64,000 bases of DNA from Liolophura sinensis (Eukaryota > Mollusca > Polyplacophora > Chitonida > Chitonidae). The notes below the pieces were generated by a model. That model had not been told where the DNA came from and made no database searches. It saw only the letters and a list, made by a program, of their open reading frames with translations. Shown here one piece after another: positions 37,406 through 51,479 of this stretch. The stretch is from assembly GCF_032854445.1 (NCBI RefSeq), contig NC_088302.1, positions 56,212,237-56,276,236 of the forward strand. The letters are read 5' to 3'. Both the position numbers and the translations under genes were made by a program. How positions within the stretch are numbered: position 1 is the stretch's first letter; every line of letters begins with the position of its first letter.

Positions 37406-38612
37406 ATTGCATGCCGTGTAATATCAAGATGTTTCTCCCTTTATAAATTCTTCGTGAATTTTAAGCCGAAGAAAAATAAAATTATATGTTTTGAGGAAAT
37501 TGTTTTATCAGTGAAGTGAAAACGGCCGGAAAATAAAACCACATGACCAGAAGGCAAACTAGTTGGGTGATTGCTTCTCTCACCGTTTATGATAAAAAAA
37601 ATGATTTTTTCAAAAAGCTTTATATTGAATCGTCACAAGCGAAGACATTAAACTGGTGAGATATGCCTTAGGATTTGTGCGTGCGTGCATGCTTGCCTAG
37701 GTAAATTGGAGACTGAAAGGCGCCTCTCTTAATATCTGCTTCACGAGCAATCTTTTTTCTAGAAAGAAGCATTTTTTTGTTGATATATTAATTTTCCATC
37801 ACATGCATGACGATTAAATAAACACACGCTATGTCGAGGATAAGAGATAAGATCATGCATGGTTGAGTGATTGTGATGGCACGTAATAACCTTGCTGCGT
37901 AGTAACCACTATATTGGGGAAACCAGCAGCCTTGAGGTAACCAAATTATCTCATGTTGACGATTGGTGATTAAATAGTGGTATTACAGCATATATTTTAT
38001 ACATGCGTAAAGACATTCCTACACAAATGTGGAAACCATACATTATTTTTAACGAAATTAGAAAAAAGTAATATCTAAAGATTTAGGAGATATCTAATAA
38101 ACAGGTAAGAAAAATAGCCAGTAAAGATTAGGTAAGACCGGTCATGAAAATTCCTGCTTGCACATTTGGGCTAAACGTGCGAATTCTTCACAGCACGCGT
38201 GTGTAGTATTAGATGTGTGCTATGCCGTGCATCTGGCATCTATGTATGTGTAATATTGATGTCTGGTACACAGGCTATGCTCAGCGGAGAGTTAAGTTCC
38301 TCACTATTATAACAAGGTAAGGGTGGAAAAACGCTAGTATTCGGACCAGTAACGGCACGCCCTGGAGGACGGTTTTGAATATTAACTTTAGGGAAACACA
38401 TCCTGAGTTGTGTGGTTGTGTACATATTCCAGATGCTAATAAGCCGTCTGTGTGTTATTAGCAGAGATGAAACACAATTTTTCACTCATTTTATTTCAAA
38501 TATGGAGTAAAGTTTTTTAACTGTTCGGTGACATAAAATGTAACAGTGATAATGGGGATCCATTGTTAACAACGGCTGTACAAAAGTGTTGTGGAACTGC
38601 TTTATGTTAACA
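37406..38612. other. Intergenic stretch, no gene supported
   Basis: AT-rich, with no repeats of note and no open frame with protein-like character. Confidence 0.5.
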
Positions 38613-41600
38613 AAATAATTGTAAATGGGCTCAGCATCATTCCCTGCATTCATGTACATAACCCAAGGGATACATCAAATAATTGTGAATGGGCTCAGCA
38701 TCATTCCCTGCATTCATGTACATAACCCAAGCGATACATCAAATAATTGTGAATGGGCTCAGCATCATTCCCTGCATTCATGTACATAACCCAAGCGATA
38801 CATCAAATAATTGTAAATGGGCTCAGTATCATTCCCTGCATTCATGTACATAACACAGGGATATATCAAATAATTGTAAATGGGCTCAGCATCATTCCCT
38901 GCATTCATGTACATAACCCAAGCGATACATCAAATAATTGTAAATGGGCTCAGCATCATTCCCTGCATTCATGTACATAACCCAAGCGATACATCAAATA
39001 ATTGTAAATGGACTCAGCATCATTGCCTGCATTCATGTACATAACCCAAGCGATACATCAAATAATTGTAAATGGACTCAGCATCATTGCCTGCATTCAT
39101 GTACATAACCCAAGCGATACATCGAATAATTGTAAATGAACTCAGCATCATTCCCTGCATTCATGTACATAACCCAAGCGATACATCAAATAATTGTAAA
39201 TGATCTCAGTATCATTCCCTGCATTCATGTACATAACCCAAGCGATACATCAAATAATTGTAAATGGCTCAGTATCATTCCCTGCATTCATGTACATAAC
39301 CCAAGGGATACATCAAATAATTGTGGATGGGCTCAGCATCATTCCCTGCATTCATGTACATAACCCAAGCGATACATCAAATAATTGTAAATGGGCTCAG
39401 CATCATTCCCTGCATTCATGTACATAACCCAAGCGATACATCAAATAATTGTAAATGGACTCAGCATCATTCCCTGCATTCATGTACATAACCCAAGCGA
39501 TACATCAAATAATTGTAAATGGACTCAGCATCATTCCCTGCATTCATGTACATAACCCAAGCGATACATCTAATAACTGAAAATAAACTCAGCATCATTC
39601 CCTGCATTCATGTACATAACCCAACCGATACATCAAATAATTGTAAATGGGCTAAGCATCATTCCTTGCATTCATGTACATAACCCAAGCAATACATCAA
39701 ATAATTGTAAATGGGGCTCAGTATCATTCCCTGCATTCATGTACATAACCCAAGAGATACATGAAATAATTGTAAATGGGCTCAGCATCATTCCCTGCAT
39801 TCATGTACATAACCCAAGCGATACATCAAATAATTGTAAATGAACTCAGCATCATTCCCTGCATTCATGTACATAACCCAAGCGATACATCAAATAATTG
39901 TAAATGGGCTAAGCATCGTTCCCTGCATTCATGTACATAACCCAAGCGATACATCAAATAATTGTAAAGGAACTCAGCATCATTCCCTGCATTCATGTAC
40001 ATAACCCAAGCGATACATCAAATAATTGTAAATGGGCTCAGCATCATTCCCTGCATTCATGTACATAACCCAAGCGATACATCAAATAATTGTAAATGGA
40101 CTCAGCATCATTCCCTGCATTCATGTACATAACCCAAGAGATACATCAAATAATTGTAAATGGACTCAGTATCATTCCCTGCATTCATGTACATAACCCA
40201 AGGGATACATTAAATAATTGTGGATGGGCTCAGCATCATTCCCTGCATTCATGTACATAACCCAAGCGATACATCAAATAATTGTAAATGGGCTCAGCAT
40301 CATTCCCTGCATTCATGTACATAACCCAAGCGATACATCAAATAATTGTAAATGGACTCAGCATCATTGCCTGCATTCATGTACATAACCCAAGCGATAC
40401 ATCAAATAATTGTAAATGGGCTCAGCATCATTCCCTGCATTCATGTACATAACCCAAGCGATACATCAAATAATTGTAAATGGGCTCAGCATCATTCCCT
40501 GCATTCATGTACATAACCCAAGCGATACATCAAATAATTGTAAATGGGCTCAGTATCATTCCCTGCATTCATGTACATAACCCAAGGGATACATCAAATA
40601 ATTGTGGATGGGCTAAGCATCATTCCCTGCATTCATGTACATAACCCAAGCGATACATCAAATAATTGTAAATGGGCTCAGCATCATTCCCTGCATTCAT
40701 GTACATAACCCAAGCGATACATCAAAAAATTGTAAATGGGCTCAGCATCATTCCCTGCATTCATGTACATAACCCAAGCGATACATCAAATAATTGTAAA
40801 TGAACTCAGTATCATTCCCTGCATTCATGTACATAACCCAAGCGATACATCAAATAATTGTAAATGGGCTCAGCATCATTCCCTGCATTCATGTACATAA
40901 CCCAAGCGATACATCAAATAATTGTAAATGAACTCAGCATCATTCCCTGCATTCATGTACATAACCCAAGCGATATATCAAATAATTGTAAATGGGCTCA
41001 GCATCATTCCCTGCATTCATGTACATAACCCAAGCGATACATGAAATAATTGTAAATGGACTCAGCATCATTCCCTGCATTCATGTACATAACCCAAGAG
41101 ATACATCAAATAATTGTAAATGGACTCAGTATCATTCCCTGCATTCATGTACATAACCCAAGGGATACATTAAATAATTGTGGATGGGCTCAGCATCATT
41201 CCCTGCATTCATGTACATAACCCAAGCGATACATCAAATAATTGTAAATGGACTCAGCATCATTGCCTGCATTCATGTACATAACCCAAGCGATACATCA
41301 AATAATTGTAAATGGACTCAGTATCATTCCCTGCATTCATGTACATAACCCAAGGGATACATCAAATAATTGTGGATGGGCTAAGCATCATTCCCTGCAT
41401 TCATGTACATAACCCAAGCGATACATCAAATAATTGTAAATGGGCTCAGCATCATTCCCTGCATTCATGTACATAACCCAAGCGATACATCAAAAAATTG
41501 TAAATGGGCTCAGCATCATTCCCTGCATTCATGTACATAACCCAAGCGATACATCAAATAATTGTAAATGAACTCAGTATCATTCCCTGCATTCATGTAC

Positions 41601-44600
41601 ATAACCCAAGCGATACATCAAATAATTGTAAATGGGCTCAGCATCATTCCCTGCATTCATGTACATAACCCAAGCGATACATCAAATAATTGTAAATGAA
41701 CTCAGCATCATTCCCTGCATTCATGTACATAACCCAAGCGATATATCAAATAATTGTAAATGGGCTCAGCATCATTCCCTGCATTCATGTACATAACCCA
41801 AGCGATACATGAAATAATTGTAAATGGACTCAGCATCATTCCCTGCATTCATGTACATAACCCAAGAGATACATCAAATAATTGTAAATGGACTCAGTAT
41901 CATTCCCTGCATTCATGTACATAACCCAAGGGATACATTAAATAATTGTGGATGGGCTCAGCATCATTCCCTGCATTCATGTACATAACCCAAGCGATAC
42001 ATCAAATAATTGTAAATGGACTCAGCATCATTGCCTGCATTCATGTACATAACCCAAGCGATACATCAAATAATTGTAAATGGACTCAGCATCATTGCCT
42101 GCATTCATGTACATAACCCAAGCGATGCATCGAATAATTGTAAATGAACTCAGCATCATTCCCTGCATTCATGTACATAACCCAAGCGATACATCAAATA
42201 ATTGTAAATGATCTCAGTATCATTCCCTGCATTCATGTACATAACCCAAGCGATACATCAAATAATTGTAAATGGGCTCAGTATCATTCCCTGCATTCAT
42301 GTACATAACCCAAGCGATACATCAAATAATTGTGGATGGGCTCAGCATCATTCCCTGCATTCATGTACATAACCCAAGCGATACATCAAATAATTGTAAA
42401 TGGGCTCAGCATCATTCCCTGCATTCATGTACATAACCCAAGCGATACATCAAATAATTGTAAATGGACTCAGCATCATTCCCTGCATTCATGTACATAA
42501 CCCAAGCGATACATCAAATAATTGTAAATGGACTCAGCATCATTCCCTGCATTCATGTACATAACCCAAGCGATACATCTAATAACTGTAAATAAACTCA
42601 GCATCATTCCCTGCATTCATGTACATAACCCAACCGATACATCAAATAATTGTAAATGGGCTAAGCATCATTCCTTGCATTCATGTACATAACCCAAGCA
42701 ATACATCAAATAATTGTAAATGGGCTCAGTATCATTCCCTGCATTCATGTACATAACCCAAGAGATACATGAAATAATTGTAAATGGGCTCAGCATCATT
42801 CCCTGCATTCATGTACATAACCCAAGCGATACATCAAATAATTGTAAATGAACTCAGCATCATTCCCTGCATTCATGTACATAACCCAAGCGATACATCA
42901 AATAATTGTAAATGGGCTAAGCATCGTTCCCTGCATTCATGTACATAACCCAAGCGATACATCAAATAATTGTAAAGGAACTCAGCATCATTCCCTGCAT
43001 TCATGTACATAACCCAAGCGATACATCAAATAATTGTAAATGGGCTCAGCATCATTCCCTGCATTCATGTACATAACCCAAGCGATACATCAAATAATTG
43101 TAAATGGACTCAGCATCATTCCCTGCATTCATGTACATAACCCAAGAGATACATCAAATAATTGTAAATGGACTCAGTATCATTCCCTGCATTCATGTAC
43201 ATAACCCAAGGGATACATTAAATAATTGTGGATGGGCTCAGCATCATTCCCTGCATTCATGTACATAACCCAAGCGATACATCAAATAATTGTAAATGGG
43301 CTCAGCATCATTCCCTGCATTCATGTACATAACCCAAGCGATACATCAAATAATTGTAAATGGACTCAGCATCATTCCCTGCATTCATGTACATAACCCA
43401 AGCGATACATCAAATAATTGTAAATGGGCTCAGCATCATTCCCTGCATTCATGTACATAACCCAAGCGATACATCAAATAATTGTAAATGGGCTCAGCAT
43501 CATTCCCTGCATTCATGTACATAACCCAAGCGATACATCAAATAATTGTAAATGGGCTCAGTATCATTCCCTGCATTCATGTACATAACCCAAGGGATAC
43601 ATCAAATAATTGTGGATGGGCTCAGCATCATTCCCTGCATTCATGTACATAACCCAAGCGATACATCAAATAATTGTAAATGGGCTCAGCATCATTCCCT
43701 GCATTCATGTACATAACCCAAGCGATACATCAAATAATTGTAAATGGGCTCAGCATCATTCCCTGCATTCATGTACATAACCCAAGCAATACATGAAATA
43801 ATTGTAAATGGGCTCAGTATCATTCCCTGCGTTCATGTACATAACCCAAGCGATACATGAAATAATTGTAAATGGGCTCAGCATCATTCCCTGCATTCAT
43901 GTACATAACCCAAGCGATACTTCAAATAATTGTAAATGAACTCAGCATCATTCCCTGCATTCATGTACATAACCCAAGCGATACATCAAATAATTGTAAA
44001 TGGGCTAAGCATCATTCCCTGCATTCATGTACATAACCCAAGCGATACATCAAATAATTGTAAATGGGCTCAGCATCATTCCCTGCATTCATGTACATAA
44101 CCCAAGCGATACATCAAATAATTGTAAATGGACTCAGCATCATTCCCTGCATTCATGTACATAACCCAAGAGATACATCAAATAATTGTAAATGCACTCA
44201 GTATCATTGCCTGCATTCATGTACATAACCCAACCGATACATCAAATAATTGTAAATGATCTCAGTATCATTCCCTGCATTCATGTACATAACCCAAGCG
44301 ATACATCAAATAATTGTAAATGAACTCAGCATCATTCCCTGCATTCATGTACATAACCCAAGCGATACATCAAATAATTGTAAATGGGCTCAGCATCATT
44401 CCCTGCATTCATGTACATAACCCAAGCGATACATCAAATAATTGTAAATGAACTCAGTATCATTCCCTGCATTCATGTACATAACCCAAGCGATACATCA
44501 AATAATTGTAAATGGGCTCAGCATCATTCCCTGCATTCATGTACATAACCCAAGCGATACATCAAATAATTGTAAATGCACTCAGTATCATTCCCTGCGT

Positions 44601-47600
44601 TCATGTACATAATCCAACCGATACATCAAATAATTGTAAATGGGCTCAGTATCATTCCCTGCATTCATGTACATAACCCAAGCGATACATCAAAAAATTG
44701 TAAATGAACTCAGCATCATTCCCTGCATTCATGTACATAACCCAAGCGATACATCAAATAATTGTAAATGGGCTCAGCATCATTCCCTGCATTCATGTAC
44801 ATAACCCAAGCGATACATCAAATAATTGTAAATGAACTCAGTATCATTCCCTGCATTCATGTACATAACCCAAGCGATACATCAAATAATTGTAAATGGG
44901 CTAAGCATCATTCCCTGCATTCATGTACATAACCCAACCGATACATCAAATAATTGTAAATGAACTCAGCATCATTCCCTGCATTCATGTACATAACCCA
45001 AGCGATATATCAAATAATTGTAAATGGGCTCAGCATCATTCCCTGCATTCATGTACATAACCCAAGCGATACATGAAATAATTGTAAATGGACTCAGCAT
45101 CATTCCCTGCATTCATGTACATAACCCAAGAGATACATCAAATAATTGTAAATGGACTCAGTATCATTGCCTGCATTCATGTACATAACCCAAGCGATAC
45201 ATCAAATAATTGTAAATGATCTCAGCATCATTGCCTGCATTCATGTACATAACCCAAGCGATACATCAAATAATTGTAAATGAACTCAACATCATTCCCT
45301 GCGTTCATGTACATAATCCAACCGATACATCAAATAATTGTAAATGGGCTCAGTATCATTGCCTGCATTCATGTACATAACCCAAGCGATGCATCAAATA
45401 ATTGTAAATGGGCTCAGCATCATTCCCTGCATTCATGTACATAACCCAAGCGATACATCAAATAATTGTAAATGGGCTCAGCATCATTCCCTGCATTCAT
45501 GTACATAACCCAAGCGATACATCAAATAATTTTGAATGGGCTCAGCATCATTCCCTGCATTCATGTACATAACCCAAGCGATACATCAAATAATTGTAAA
45601 TGAACTCAGCATCATTCCCTGCATTCATGTACTTAACCCAAGCGATACATCAAATAATTGTAAATGGGCTCAGCATCATTCCCTGCATTCATGTACATAA
45701 CCCAAGCGATACATCAAATAATTGTAAATGGGCTCAGTATCATTCCCTGCATTTATGTACATAACCCAAGGGATACATCAAATAATTGTAAATGAACTCA
45801 GCATCATTCCCTGCATTCATGTACATAACCCAAGCGATACATCAAATAATTGTAAATGGGCTCAGCATCATTCCCTGCATTCATGTAAATAACCCAAGGG
45901 ATACATCAAATAATTGTAAATGAACTCAGCATCATTCCCTGCATGCATGTACATAACCCAAGGGATAAATCAAATAATTGTAAATGAACTCAGCATCATT
46001 CCCTGCATTCATGTACATAACCCAAGCAATACATGAAATAATTGTAAATGGGCTCAGTATCATTCCCTGCATTCATGTACATAACCCAAGCGATACATCA
46101 AATAATTGTAAATGGGCTCAGTATCATTCCTTGCATTCGTGTACATAACAAAAGCAATACATCAAATAATTGTAAATGGGCTCAGTATCATTCCCTGCAT
46201 TCATGTACATAACCCAAGCGATATATCAAATAATTGTAAATGGGCTCAGTATCATTCCCTGCATTCATGTACATAACCCAACCAATACATCAAATAATTG
46301 TAAATGGACTCAGCATCATTCCCTGCATTCATGTACATAACCCAAGCGATACATCAAATAATTGTAAATGGGCTCAGCATCATTCCCTGCATTCATGTAC
46401 ATAACCCAAGCGATACATCAAATAATTTTAAATGGGCTCAGCACCATTTCCTGCATTCATGTACATAACCCAAGCGATACATCAAATAATTGTAAATGGG
46501 CTCAGCATCATTCCCTGCATTCATGTACATAACCCAAGCGATACATCAAATAATTGTAAATGCACTCAGTATCATTCCCTGCATTCATGTACATAACCCA
46601 AGGGATACATCAAATAATTGTAAATGAACTCAGCATCATTCCCTGCATTCATGTACATAACCCAAGGGATACATCAAATAATTGTAAATGAACTCAGCAT
46701 CATTCCCTGCATTAATGTACATAACCCAAGCGATACATCAAATAATTGTAAATGGACTCAGCATCATTCCCTGCATTCATGTACATAACCCAAGCGATAC
46801 ATCAAATAATTGTAAATGGGCTCAGCATCATTCCCTGCATTCATGTACATAACCCAAGCGATACATCAAATAATTGTAAATGGACTCAGCATCATTCCCT
46901 GCATTCATGTACATAACCCAAGCGATACATCAAATAATTGTAAATGGACTCAGCATCATTCCCTGCATTCATGTACATAACCCAAGCGATACATCAAATA
47001 ATTGTAAATGGGCTCAGCATCATTCCCTGCATTCATGTACATAACCCAAGCGATACATCAAATAATTGTAAATGGGCTCAGTATCATTCCCTGCATTCAT
47101 GTACATAACCCAATGGATACATTAAATAATTGTGGATGGGCTCAGCATCATTCCCTGCATTCATGTACATAACCCAAGCGATACATCAAATAATTGTAAA
47201 TGGGCTCAGCATCATTCCCTGCATTCATGTACATAACCCAAGCGATACATCAAATAATTGTAAATGGACTCAGCATCATTCCCTGCATTCATGTACATAA
47301 CCCAAGCGATACATCAAATAATTGTAAATGGGCTCAGCATCATTCCCTGCATTCATGTACATAACCCAAGCGATACATCAAATAACTGTAAATGGGCTCA
47401 GCATCATTCCCTGCATTCATGTACATAACCCAAGCGATACATCAAATAATTGTAAATGGGCTCAGTATCATTCCCTGCATTCATGTACATAACCCAAGGG
47501 ATACATCAAATAATTGTGGATGGGCTCAGCATCATTCCCTGCATTCATGTACATAACCCAAGCGATACATCAAATAATTGTAAATGGGCTCAGCATCATT

Positions 47601-50600
47601 CCCTGCATTCATGTACATAACCCAAGCGATACATCAAATAATTGTAAATGGGCTCAGCATCATTCCCTGCATTCATGTACATAACCCAAGCAATACATGA
47701 AATAATTGTAAATGGGCTCAGCATCATTCCCTGCGTTCATGTACATAACCCAAGCGATACATGAAATAATTGTAAATGGGCTCAGCATCATTCCCTGCAT
47801 TCATGTACATAACCCAAGCGATACTTCAAATAATTGTAAATGAACTCAGCATCATTCCCTGCATTCATGTACATAACCCAAGCGATACATCAAATAATTG
47901 TAAATGGGCTAAGCATCATTCCCTGCATTCATGTACATAACCCAAGCGATACATCAAATAATTGTAAATGGGCTCAGCATCATTCCCTGCATTCATGTAC
48001 ATAACCCAAGCGATACATCAAATAATTGTAAATGGACTCAGCATCATTCCCTGCATTCATTTACATAACCCAAGCGATACATCAAATAATTGTAAATGCA
48101 CTCAGTATCATTGCCTGCATTCATGTACATAACCCAACCGATACATCAAATAATTGTAAATGATCTCAGTATCATTCCCTGCATTCATGTACATAACCCA
48201 AGCGATACATCAAATAATTGTAAATGAACTCAGCATCATTCCCTGCATTCATGTACATAACCCAAGCGATACATCAAATAATTGTAAATGGGCTCAGCAT
48301 CATTCCCTGCATTCATGTACATAACCCAAGCGATACATCAAATAATTGTAAATGAACTCAGTATCATTCCCTGCATTCATGTACATAACCCAAGCGATAC
48401 ATCAAATAATTGTAAATGGGCTCAGCATCATTCCCTGCATTCATGTACATAACCCAAGCGATACATCAAATAATTGTAAATGCACTCAGTATCATTCCCT
48501 GCGTTCATGTACATAATCCAACCGATACATCAAATAATTGTAAATGGGCTCAGTATCATTCCCTGCATTCATGTACATAACCCAAGCGATACATCAAAAA
48601 ATTGTAAATGAACTCAGCATCATTCCCTGCATTCATGTACATAACCCAAGCGATACATCAAATAATTGTAAATGGGCTCAGCATCATTCCCTGCATTCAT
48701 GTACATAACCCAAGCGATACATCAAATAATTGTAAATGAACTCAGTATCATTCCCTGCATTCATGTACATAACCCAAGCGATACATCAAATAATTGTAAA
48801 TGGGCTAAGCATCATTCACTGCATTCATGTACATAACCCAAGCGATACATCAAATAATTGTAAATGAACTCAGCATCATTCCCTGCATTCATGTACATAA
48901 CCCAAGCGATATATCAAATAATTGTAAATGAGCTCAGCATCATTCCCTGCATTCATGTACATAACCCAAGCGATACATGAAATAATTGTAAATGGACTCA
49001 GCATCATTCCCTGCATTCATGTACATAACCCAAGAGATACATCAAATAATTGTAAATGGACTCAGTATCATTCCCTGCATTCATGTACATAACCCAAGCG
49101 ATACATCAAATAATTGTAAATGATCTCAGCATCATTGCCTGCATTCATGTACATAACCCAAGCGATACATCAAATAATTGTAAATGAACTCAACATCATT
49201 CCCTGCGTTCATGTACATAATCCAACCGATACATCAAATAATTGTAAATGGGCTCAGTATCATTGCCTGCATTCATGTACATAACCCAAGCGATGCATCA
49301 AATAATTGTAAATGGGCTCAGCATCATTCCCTGCATTCATGTACATAACCCAAGCGATACATCAAATAATTGTAAATGGGCTCAGCATCATTCCCTGCAT
49401 TCATGTACATAACCCAAGCGATACATCAAATAATTTTGAATGGGCTCAGCATCATTCCCTGCATTCATGTACATAACCCAAGCGATACATCAAATAATTG
49501 TAAATGAACTCAGCATCATTCCCTGCATTCATGTACATAACCCAAGCGATACATCAAATAATTGTAAATGGGCTCAGCATCATTCCCTGCATTCATGTAC
49601 ATAACCCAAGCGATACATCAAATAATTGTAAATGGGCTCAGTATCATTCCCTGCATTTATGTACATAACCCAAGGGATACATCAAATAATTGTAAATGAA
49701 CTCAGCATCATTCCCTGCATTCATGTACATAACCCAAGGGATACATCAAATAATTGTAAATGGGCTCAGCATCATTCCCTGCATTCATGTAAATAACCCA
49801 AGGGATACATCAAATAATTGTAAATGAACTCAGCATCATTCCCTGCATGCATGTACATAACCCAAGGGATAAATCAAATAATTGTAAATGAACTCAGCAT
49901 CATTCCCTGCATTCATGTACATAACCCAAGCAATACATGAAATAATTGTAAATGGGCTCAGTATCATTCCCTGCATTCATGTACATAACCCAAGCGATAC
50001 ATCAAATAATTGTAAATGGGCTCAGTATCATTCCTTGCATTCGTGTACATAACAAAAGCAATACATCAAATAATTGTAAATGGGCTCAGTATCATTCCCT
50101 GCATTCATGTACATAACCCAAGCGATATATCAAATAATTGTAAATGGGCTCAGTATCATTCCCTGCATTCATGTACATAACCCAACCGATACATCAAATA
50201 ATTGTAAATGGACTCAGCATCATTGCCTGCATTCATGTACATAACCCAAGCGATACATCAAATAATTGTAAATGGGCTCAGCATCATTCCCTGCATTCAT
50301 GTACATAACCCAAGCGATACATCAAATAATTTTAAATGGGCTCAGCACCATTCCCTGCATTCATGTACATAACCCAAGCGATACATCAAATAATTGTAAA
50401 TGGGCTCAGCATCATTCCCTGCATTCATGTACATAACCCAAGCGATACATCAAATAATTGTAAATGCACTCAGTATCATTCCCTGCATTCATGTACATAA
50501 CCCAAGGGATACATCAAATAATTGTAAATGAACTCAGCATCATTCCCTGCATTCATGTACATAACCCAAGGGATACATCAAATAATTGTAAATGAACTCA

Positions 50601-51221
50601 GCATCATTCCCTGCATTAATGTACATAACCCAAGCGATACATCAAATAATTGTAAATGGACTCAGCATCATTCCCTGCATTCATGTACATAACCCAAGCG
50701 ATACATCAAATAATTTTGAATGGGCTCAGCATCATTCCCTGCATTCATGTACATAACCCAAGTGATACATTAAATAATTTTGAATGGGCTCAGCATCATT
50801 CCCTGCATTCATGTACATAACCCAACCGATACATCAAATAATTGTAAATGAACTCAGTATCATTCCCTGCATTCATGTACATATCCCAAGCGATACATCA
50901 AATAATTGTAAATGGTTTCAGCATCATTCCCTGCTTTCATGTACATAACCCAAGCGATACATCAAATAATTTTGAATGGGCTCAGCATCATTCCCTGCAT
51001 TCATGTACATAACCCAAGGGATACATCAAATAATTGTAAATGGGCTCAGTATCATTCCCTGCATTCATGTACATAACACAAGGGATACATCAAATAATTG
51101 TAAATGGGCTCAGCATCATTCCCTGCATTCATGTACATAACCCAAGGGATACATCAAATAATTGTAAATGGACTCAGCATCATTCCCTGCATTCATGCAC
51201 ATAACCCAAGGGATACATCAA
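38613..51221. repeat. 64-base satellite array, about 197 units, with higher-order structure
   Basis: Unit: ATTGTAAATGGGCTCAGCAT, CATTCCCTGCATTCATGTAC, ATAACCCAAGCGATACATCA, AATA. Variation is concentrated at few sites (GGG/GGA/GAA/GAT after AAAT; AGC/AGT; CCC/GCC; GCG/GGG/GAG/CCG). Shared rare variants show block duplications: offset 768 (12 units) between 40,583 and 41,351; offset 3,008 (47 units) between 39,123 and 42,131; offset 3,904 (61 units) between 43,591 and 47,495, also seen at 46,141 versus 50,045. Short plus-strand frames of about 75 codons arise from the repeat and are not genes. It ends next to an unrelated 60-base array. Confidence 0.97.
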
Positions 51222-51479
51222 CATGCACTGATTTTGTGACACTGTCACTGATATCTATAGCCGGACCATTGCAAAATCATCACCATCTTCCAACTGAGCT
51301 ACCAAGTAATGCAGTAAATAACTATTTACATCGGCACTTAAATTACTAGAAGGCACATGTGACTGAACTTTGATGTAAGCCCAGTTAGTTTTTCGATATC
51401 ATCTGAGAATACATCTGATTGAATTTTTTTTGCTCTGCTTCATCGTAAAAACGACACCCTTGATAAACTGGCCAAACTT

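Noticed and set aside
36879-37427. 182-codon minus-strand frame rich in CTKQLTSQ
   Set aside because: It is produced by the 41-base repeat read in three phases; two other frames give the same peptide.
38753-39843. Several 75-codon frames with FPAFMYITQ
   Set aside because: They are translations of the 64-base satellite; the unit is not a multiple of three.
38613-51221. Regular repeats that might suggest a CRISPR array
   Set aside because: Units are directly contiguous, with no unique spacers, and the genome is eukaryotic.
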